A stretch of 13,245 nt of DNA from Neocallimastix lanati (nom. inval.) (taxonomy: Eukaryota > Neocallimastigomycota > Neocallimastigomycetes > Neocallimastigales > Neocallimastigaceae), in contig JACVTC010000656.1 in the NCBI GenBank assembly GCA_016946835.1, positions 1 through 13,245 on the forward strand, read 5' to 3'. The notes below the pieces were generated by a model. It was not told where the DNA came from. It was given only the letters and a program-made list of their open reading frames with translations, and searched no databases. Made by a program: the position numbers and the translations under genes. Positions within the stretch are counted from its first letter, which is position 1. Each line of letters opens with the position of its first letter. Below, in pieces: positions 8,137 to 13,245 of the stretch.

Positions 8137-8435
8137 ACTACAACTTAACGACTAATTCATTAAGTTGAGAAAATAAAATAAAATAAATTTTTACCTTTAG
8201 AGTAGAGTTTATTATAAAATTAATTATAATAATAACACAAAAAGTAAGAGAAGAATTGTTTGTATAAATTGATTTTAAAAATATGTTTTTGAATAAAATA
8301 TTTTTATTAATTTATTAAAGTTAAAAATATAATATTGTTACTATTATAACTATGTTTTTTATAATAATAACTCTTGATTTCTCAAAGAGAACTCAAGAGC
8401 CTTATTTATATTTTTTTATGAAAATAAAGTTAAAT
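8137..8435. repeat. Near-identical ~300-bp dispersed repeat, copy 2
   Basis: Partner of 1962-2262 in the same orientation, with the same three inverted repeats. The mid-section, from TTTACCTTTAGAG to about AAAAATATAA, is identical over roughly 180 bases. A TATAAA (8263-8268) and an AATAAA (8292-8297) are present. The repeat ends 135 bp before the element 2 primer-binding site. If the LTR of element 2 begins where this homology begins, it would be about 434 bp long (8137-8570), the repeat would be its U3-side portion, and copy 1 would be a 3'-truncated relative. The ends lack a clear TG...CA, so this is a hypothesis. Confidence 0.8.
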
Positions 8436-8570
8436 TATATTATTATTTTTCTTTTATAAATTTAAATAAATAAATATTGATTTTAAAACAAATTATTTTT
8501 TTTGTAATTTTATTATTTGTGTTAATTATTATTATATTCCTAAAACTATATGAACCATACCATGAAAAAT

Positions 8571-8588
8571 TGGTGGAGATATCGGGGA
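8571..8588 (+). other. Primer-binding site of element 2 (18 nt)
   Basis: The sequence TGGTGGAGATATCGGGGA is the reverse complement of TCCCCGATATCTCCACCA. This reads as a complete tRNA 3' end: CCA, discriminator A73, acceptor strand TATCTCC, T-stem CCCGA beginning with the invariant C61, and loop residues T59-C60. The match to a tRNA form is 18 nt long and stops just before position 58. That is where m1A58 normally halts plus-strand synthesis and sets the PBS length. The donor tRNA would begin GGAGATA; I cannot name its amino acid. It marks the 3' edge of the 5' LTR, near 8562-8570. Confidence 0.8.
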
Positions 8589-9073
8589 ATATAATAATAA
8601 ATTAATACATTGGGGATAAAATTATAATATTAATAAATAATTTTTCTAATAAAACAAATAATTTTTTTTAAAAAAAAAAACAATTTTTATATTTTTAACT
8701 AATTATTATTAATTGTTAAAAATATTAATTAATATTAAATTAAACTAATATTCGTGCATAGATTTCCGGGTTAAGTTTATCCTACATAGTAATTGGGCTA
8801 GTAGGCTCTGGACTGCTATTTTTTATATTGAAAATAGTAACCGTGGCACACGCGTGGCATGACACCTTTCAAGAGGTAAGCTGCACGTCAGACAGTGTGT
8901 ACTATCAGATTGCACGATTATTATAATTTAATAAGTGATTAATAATAATAAATAATTAATAATTGTATTAGTTAAAAGATTTAATTTTTTTTTAATTTTT
9001 TTTATTTTTACTTTTTATAACAATCTATACATTACGAGGTTTATCATTCTATAGATACAATAAATTTTATTTT
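8589..9073 (+). promoter_or_regulatory. Element 2 5' leader with structured GC-rich island
   Basis: This is 485 nt between PBS and gag with no ORF. A perfect 11-bp inverted repeat (ATATTTTTAAC 8689-8699 with GTTAAAAATAT 8715-8725) precedes a GC-rich island at 8753-8916. The island is bounded by CGTGCA and TGCACG, with a second TGCACG at 8882-8887. It contains CCTAC-a-TAG/CTAGTAGG (8781-8805), CTATTTT/AAAATAG (8816-8837), a tandem CGTGGCA repeat around the palindrome CACGCGTG (8849-8856), and ACCT/AGGT near 8863-8876. Position between PBS and gag and the stem series suggest a packaging, dimerisation or translation signal; function is inferred. Confidence 0.55.
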
Positions 9074-9991
9074 ATGAAAACATCCAGTACTTCCAGTACT
9101 CCAACAGAGAGTACTCCAGAAAGTAAGCTTAGCTTCAGAGAATTAAAGAAAGAATTAAAAGATTTTGAGAAGCTTACTAAACAAAACCTTGACATCAACT
9201 CCTGGGCAAATGAATTAAAGGCATGGATAAAAAACCAACATATCAAGGATCCTGAAACTATTTTTACTGCTTGTATATTAACGGCTTCTGGAAAACCAAG
9301 AGAAATTATCCAAGAACTAGAAGATGGAAATGACCTTACTGAAGATGAAGATTCTGATTTCGATAGCGATAGTGAAGGAGAAGATGATGAAGAAAGTGAA
9401 TCTACTAACACCTACCCAAGCCTTGATGAAATCATAAATCATCTGAAGACTTTCTATGGACTTAAAGAAGATCAAACCAACTTGTTACGAGAATTACGTT
9501 CCATGAAAATAAAGAAGAACGAGAAAGTTAAAGATTTTAATGTCCGTTATAGATCTTTGTACCATAAATTGGATAAAAAGAGAAGAAGAAAAATTAGTGT
9601 TTTAGATTATGCAGATTCCTTAACCAATAATCCTGACGCATGGAGAAAGGTTATGCTTAAAGACAATATTTCTATTACTAAAGCATTCGCTATAGCTGAA
9701 AAAGTTGATCGTTTATCTATTAAAAATAGTACTGAATATTATGATAAGACTCGTTACAATCTCCTTAACTCTAAAAGTAATTTTAATAAGAACATTTCAA
9801 ATGATTTTAACAAACCAAAAACCCACAAAAATGTATCTATAGAAAATCTCACTAACAAGATGAAAGAAATGAAAATTAGTACTTGCTGGTTTTGTAGCAA
9901 TGAAGGACATACCAAACGAAACTGTCCTAAATTAAATTCTATATTGGAAAATAACCGCAAGAAATTTTATGAAAATCATTTAAACCACTAA
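9074..9991 (+). CDS. gag: Element 2 Gag (CCHC nucleocapsid), intact
   Basis: This encodes a 305-residue structural protein of the retrotransposon particle. The ATG at 9074 is the first in frame, with a TGA three codons upstream. Residues 1-17 are Ser/Thr/Pro-rich. A helical capsid-like region follows (FRELKKELKDFEKL, then SWANELKAWIKNQ at 43-55). A very acidic stretch lies at about 81-108. The second capsid half (residues 115-215) carries the WRKVMLKDNISITKAFAIAE segment that precedes nucleocapsid in Ty3-type Gag. A basic Asn/Lys linker leads to a zinc knuckle with Cys271, Cys274, His279 and Cys284 (CX2CX4HX4C), which binds element RNA. The ORF stops at 9989-9991, four bases past a slippery heptamer, so a fraction of ribosomes would be expected to continue into pol in the -1 frame. 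No break is seen. Confidence 0.9.
   Translation: MKTSSTSSTPTESTPESKLSFRELKKELKDFEKLTKQNLDINSWANELKAWIKNQHIKDPETIFTACILTASGKPREIIQELEDGNDLTEDEDSDFDSDSEGEDDEESESTNTYPSLDEIINHLKTFYGLKEDQTNLLRELRSMKIKKNEKVKDFNVRYRSLYHKLDKKRRRKISVLDYADSLTNNPDAWRKVMLKDNISITKAFAIAEKVDRLSIKNSTEYYDKTRYNLLNSKSNFNKNISNDFNKPKTHKNVSIENLTNKMKEMKISTCWFCSNEGHTKRNCPKLNSILENNRKKFYENHLNH
9979..9985 (+). promoter_or_regulatory. -1 ribosomal frameshift slippery site T_TTA_AAC
   Basis: In the gag frame the codons read CAT TTA AAC CAC TAA, so the heptamer T TTA AAC fits X_XXY_YYZ in register. It is one of the most efficient eukaryotic -1 slippery sequences known. The pol frame is -1 to gag and is open from 9973 (after a TGA at 9970-9972) to 10998. 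The frames overlap by only about 19 nt and the heptamer lies inside the overlap. Slippage would join HLN directly to PLKGIRS. Register, position and direction all agree. Confidence 0.85.
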
Positions 9992-9993
9992 AA

Positions 9994-10031
9994 GGGATTA
10001 GAAGCACTCCCATCGTCAAAAAAATTGCTTC
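9994..10031 (+). promoter_or_regulatory. Candidate H-type pseudoknot stimulating -1 frameshift
   Basis: The 8-nt spacer after the heptamer (9986-9993) is within the usual range. Stem 1 pairs GGGA (9994-9997) with TCCC (10008-10011). The loop hexamer GAAGCA (10001-10006) is perfectly complementary to TGCTTC (10026-10031), giving stem 2. Loops of 3, 1 and 14 nt result, the last being A-rich (10012-10025), a common feature of frameshift pseudoknots. Stem 1 is short, so the structure is plausible but unproven. The unpseudoknotted GAAGCA/TGCTTC hairpin is the alternative. Confidence 0.5.
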
Positions 10032-11180
10032 AGTCTGCCATCGTCCCAAAACAATTGACTTAAAAGAAGATGATGATTATGAAGAAACTGCTGATTTCCA
10101 AGAAGGTACTACTACGGATTATTACGAAGATTTTGATGATGAGTCGGATGGTTCCAAAGAATTGGATTACTTAGTAAACGTTATAAAGAGAAAGGCAAAT
10201 CCTAAAGATGAAGAGACTAGTGACCAAAGAGGAAAGAGGGTTCACCGTAGTCTAAGAGATGATCCTAAGCCAATAGTTACTCCAGGTTTACGAAAACAAA
10301 AAGGAAATCAATTAAGGGGAACATCGCGACCAGTCAAAAAGCCAACAACTCAATTACATCCTTCGATTATGGCTCAACCCAGAATAGAGAAAGAAAAGAG
10401 GATTGAGAAAGAGCTAAGAGATAAGGAAAGAGCTAGTACTAGTACTTCTGTGGAAAATAATAAAAATAATAATGTTAATATTATTAATGAAGAAACCTCT
10501 CAGGAAGGAAATAATTCTAAACAAACTTTAAATAAATTAATTCAAGAAAAATCATCAGAAAAGTCAACTGAAATTATGCCAACTAGAATTCCAAGAAGAA
10601 TACAAATGCAAACTGATTGTGATAGTTATGACGTGATAAAAGATTTAAACTCCAGTAATTGCAATATTACATTTGGACAATTATTGGACGTTGCTCCAAA
10701 GATACGGTCTCAAGTATCCCAAGGACTTAAATTAGAAAAGAATAATACTAAAATTTCAGGTGCAGTGGATAATATGTGTGCTACTACAATAATAACGAAC
10801 AATATAGATCATACATATAAAAGTAAACATCATGAACCACAAGAAGATGATATTGCTATGGTTGATGTAATAGTAGATGGAGTTCATGGTAAGGCTTTAA
10901 TAGATTCATGTAGCAACTTAAGTATTATCACAAAGCAATTTTTAGATAAATTACCTTATCAGTACGAACCTATAGGAGTTAGTGCAGGACGAATACGTTA
11001 AGCAACGATGAATGATGATTACTCAGAAGATGTGTTAATCAAAGTTCCCGTAAAAATTAATGAACTAGAACTACTTGCTACGTGTAGAATTATAGACAAG
11101 GAGGATCCATTCTATGATATATTAATCAACCTCAAAACTCAAATTGATAACCAGTTATTTATACATCCAATTAGATATAG

Positions 11181-12342
11181 TCTTTGTCGATTAATGATCA
11201 AGGTTTAATTGAAGAAATTGCACCTATTAATAATGAATATGATGACGAAGAAAAATTATTATGTGTAATCAAAGCATTGAATCACCAAGAAGCTAAGCAA
11301 TAATTGAAAACGATTGAAGGATTACCACCCATAAAATATATATATGACACAGTTTTTCAAAGTACAATTAATTCAAATTATAGAGAAGCTATTACTAAAT
11401 TACTTGAAGAATATATTGATATAATTACAACTTCTTCTGAAGAATTAACACCTTCAGATTTATTACCACACAAAATTATTCTTAAGGAAGGAGTTAAACC
11501 TATTAAACAAAAATTTTATCGACTTAGTAAATTAAAAACAGATATCTTAAAAGAAGAATTAACCAAACTCATATATAAACGATTAATTGAACCTTCATGT
11601 TCAGAATGGTCATCACCAGTAGTACTTGTGCCTAAAAAGAACGGTAAATGGCGCCTGTGTATTGACTATAGGAAAGTAAATGAAGCAACTAGGAAGGATT
11701 CTTATTCTTTACCAAATATTGAGGAAATTTTTGATAGCTTAGATGGAGCAAAAATCTTTTCAACATTAGATCTTTATTCCGGTTATCATCAAATATTAAT
11801 GGATGATGATAGTGTTGAAATCACTACCTTTACAACTAAGTTCGGAAATTACCAATTCAAGGTAATGCCCTTCGGTTTAACAGGTGCTCCAGCTACATTC
11901 CAAAGAGAAATGAACCGTATACTATTCCCCTTAATAGGAAAATGCGTCTATAACTTTATCGATGATATTTTAATCTACTCAAGAACTGAAGAAGAACATC
12001 TAGAACATCTTAAACAAGTCTTAGAAATATTCAAGGAACATAAATTAAAATCAATATCGAAAAATGTTCTTTCATGCAAACTGAAGTAGAAGTACTGGGA
12101 CATAAAGTATCCTCAGAAGGTTTAAGTCCATGGAAAACAAAGTTGAAGCTATTAAAGAATGGAAGGCTCCCTCTAACATTCATGAACTTCGATCATTTTT
12201 AGGAGCCATTGGATATTATAGAAATTTCATTAAGGACTTTGCAAAAGTTACTGCATCTCTATGCACTCTATTAAGAAAAGGTGTTAAGTTTGAATGGAAA
12301 AAGGAACAAGAAGAAAGTTTTAAAATTCTTAGGAAAGATTAA
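11181..12342 (+). pseudogene. pol: Element 2 reverse transcriptase, multiply frameshifted
   Basis: Frame 3 takes over within 11181-11208 with NDQGLIEEIAP and passes a TAA at 11301-11303. It then encodes RT: LLPHKIILKEG, WSSPVVLVPKKNGKWRLCIDYRKVN, the first catalytic Asp in FSTLDLYSGYHQI (about 11769), VMPFGLTGAPATFQ, and the catalytic pair in FIDDILIYS (11961-11966). The YxDD Tyr is Phe here, a variant; the Asp pair is intact. Near 12060-12065 the homologous sequence moves to frame 2 ([20 protein letters not shown]). Near 12131-12145 it moves to frame 1 ([27 protein letters not shown]), and near 12330 to frame 3 for RNase H. Each change is -1, as from single-base losses, mostly at or beside A-runs. 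Catalytic residues survive but the copy cannot be translated continuously. Confidence 0.88.
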
Positions 12343-12965
12343 TCAATGCCCCAATATTAAGATTTCCTAAATTTGATAGAGAATTTATTATAAGAACAGA
12401 TGCTTCCTATGATGGAATAGGCGGTGTGCTTTTACAAAAGGATGATGAAACTGGAAAGGAACATCCGGTTCATTATATTAGTAGAAGTTTATCTAAATCG
12501 GAAAAGAATTATGGAATTACGGATCTAGAAGGTGCCGCTCTAATTTACTGTATTAATAAATTAAAATCTTATATTATGGAAAATCCTAAGCAAACTATAG
12601 TATATACAGATCATAGACCCTTAATCGGATTACTTAAAAATAAGGAACCACAAAACTCTCGCCATACAAGATGGTGTTTGACTGTCAGTATGTTAGGAAT
12701 TGATTTACGATACGAAGCTGGGAAGAATAATGATGTTGCAGACGCTTTATCAAGAATGAAAAATGAAAAAGAAAAAGTTATCTTAACAACACAAATTATC
12801 AAAGAACAAGATGAAAACCTGCTTTCAAGAACCATAAAGGAATTTATTGAAGAAAAATTTACGACAATTGATGGTGTGGACTACTTTGTTGATGGCAATA
12901 ATTATAGAAAATTAGTTACAGATACAAAAGAAAAACTTCAATTAATTTTCAAGCGCACAGTATAG
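12333..12965 (+). pseudogene. Element 2 RNase H domain
   Basis: RNase H removes the RNA strand during cDNA synthesis. Frame 3 is readable from about 12333 ([15 protein letters not shown]), upstream of any start codon, because the domain is internal to Pol. Catalytic acidic residues are visible. The first Asp is at 12399-12401 in RTDASYDGIGGVL, Glu is in YGITDLEGAALIY, Asp is in IVYTDHRPL, and the last Asp is in NDVADALSRM. A hydrophilic linker with YFVDGNNYRKLV, the usual prelude to integrase, follows. The frame stops at 12963-12965 just after entering what should be the integrase zinc domain, which continues one frame back. The domain itself is intact in sequence. Confidence 0.88.
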
Positions 12966-13245
12966 GACACGAAGGCTATTACAAGACATATCAACGTTTG
13001 AAAAAGAGCTACTATTGGAACAATATGGTTAATGACATTAAGCGAATTATAGGTAAATGTGAAAAATGTCAATTAAATAAATCTCAACCATACCCTGAAC
13101 CAACGGAAGATAAACCAACTGAAGTGGAAGGACCATTTACACACTTAGGATTGGACATTATAGGACCTCTAAGTAAAACCAGAAATAATAATCAATATAT
13201 AATCGTTGTGGTTGATTATTTTACTAAATGGGTTGAGGCAGAGCC
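12953..13245 (+). pseudogene. Element 2 integrase, N-terminal part, runs off window
   Basis: Frame 2 reads AHSIGHEGYYKTYQRLKK onward. The HHCC zinc finger has His codons at 12956 and 12968 and Cys codons at 13058 and 13067 (GKCEKCQLNK). A Pro-rich linker leads into the catalytic core, with the first DDE aspartate at 13154-13156 in LGLDIIGPL and the following YIIVVVDYFTKWVEAE strand. The rest of the core, the C-terminal domain and the 3' LTR lie beyond position 13245. It is joined to RNase H by a -1 shift near 12945-12955. No stop codon interrupts this part. Confidence 0.9.

Larger units (their letters stand above)
9973..11208 (+). pseudogene. Element 2 pol N-terminal region and aspartic protease, with in-frame stop
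   Basis: This is the -1 frame reached from gag; there is no suitable ATG before 9985, which supports entry by frameshift. Residues after the junction form a long hydrophilic linker: an acidic patch near 10066-10150, then a Lys/Arg/Glu-rich part and an Asn-rich part. It contains one conserved-looking motif, ITFGQLLDVAPKIRSQ (about 10666-10714). The protease follows, with ALIDSCSNLSIITKQFLDKL; the codon at 10909-10911 gives Cys where Gly of the Asp-Ser/Thr-Gly signature is expected. TAA at 10999-11001 interrupts the domain. The same frame resumes (MNDDYSEDVLIKVPV, then YDILINLKTQI, the second-half motif) and ends at 11206-11208, after which pol continues one frame back. A protease from this copy is doubtful. 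Confidence 0.75.
8137..13245 (+). mobile_element. Element 2: Ty3/gypsy retrotransposon with -1 frameshift gag/pol, 3' end off window
   Basis: In order are candidate LTR, 18-nt PBS (8571-8588), structured leader, intact gag (9074-9991), -1 slippery site, protease, RT, RNase H and the start of integrase at the window end. Integrase after RNase H places it in Ty3/gypsy. Its sequence differs clearly from element 1: it has a CCHC knuckle, a separate pol frame, a long hydrophilic linker before protease and different RNase H wording. The two are different clades and not copies of one another. Gag is intact, but pol carries TAA codons at 10999-11001 and 11301-11303 and five further -1 frame changes. 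The left boundary is uncertain; 8571 onward is secure. Confidence 0.87.

Noticed and set aside
1962-8435. The ~300-bp repeats as the LTR pair of element 1
   Set aside because: They flank it in direct orientation, but no TG...CA ends are present. No TGG primer site lies inside the right copy at 8136 going leftward, and about 1.3 kb and 0.5 kb of unrelated sequence separate them from gag and integrase. Not excluded, but weaker than the link to element 2.
8849-8856. CACGCGTG/ACGCGT as a cell-cycle (MCB-type) promoter box
   Set aside because: It lies downstream of the PBS inside a structured leader, and a six-base motif alone is not evidence.
9067-9411. Minus-strand Ser-rich ORF over gag
   Set aside because: It is the antisense of the Glu/Asp-rich part of gag; composition explains it.

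Overview
The window looks like a retrotransposon-rich piece of a very AT-rich eukaryotic nuclear genome. An early-diverging fungus, such as an arbuscular mycorrhizal or gut fungus, is the best guess. The reasons are the extreme AT content, asparagine-rich low-complexity coding sequence, and two Ty3/gypsy elements, one of which has pol sequence resembling fungal Tf1/sushi-type elements. The host is inferred from style, not from a marker gene. No rRNA, tRNA, CRISPR array or recognisable host housekeeping gene was found.

Layout. 1-588 is the 3' part of an asparagine-rich ORF broken by two compensating frameshifts. 589-2795 is AT-rich non-coding DNA. It holds a diverged direct repeat (about 590-1050 and 1238-1770), a 40-nt hairpin (1171-1210), the first copy of a ~300-bp near-identical repeat (1962-2262), a block dense in inverted repeats (2269-2454) and a short hairpin (2745-2772). 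2796-6839, minus strand, is Ty3/gypsy element 1: one ancestral gag-protease-RT-RNase H-integrase ORF of about 1,348 codons, interrupted by two mutually cancelling frameshifts and two in-frame TGA codons. 6840-7600 is its probable leader and promoter/LTR region, a GC-richer patch with several palindromes. 7601-8136 is low-complexity AT.

8137-8435 is the second copy of the ~300-bp repeat, followed by an 18-nt primer-binding site (8571-8588) with exactly the form of a tRNA 3' end. A structured leader and Ty3/gypsy element 2 on the plus strand follow. Its gag is intact (9074-9991, CCHC knuckle) and ends at a canonical -1 frameshift heptamer T_TTA_AAC (9979-9985) with a candidate H-type pseudoknot 8 nt downstream. 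The pro-pol region then runs to the window end, decayed by two TAA stops and five further -1 frame changes, and is cut inside integrase by the window edge.

The two elements are head to head, with 5' ends facing each other across about 2.2 kb. For both, Gag would form the particle, protease would process the polyprotein, RT/RNase H would make cDNA and integrase would insert it. As read, neither can make a complete Pol. I do not see a new defence or metabolic system. The most informative signals are the frameshift cassette, the PBS and the structured leader of element 2, and the ~300-bp repeat pair.
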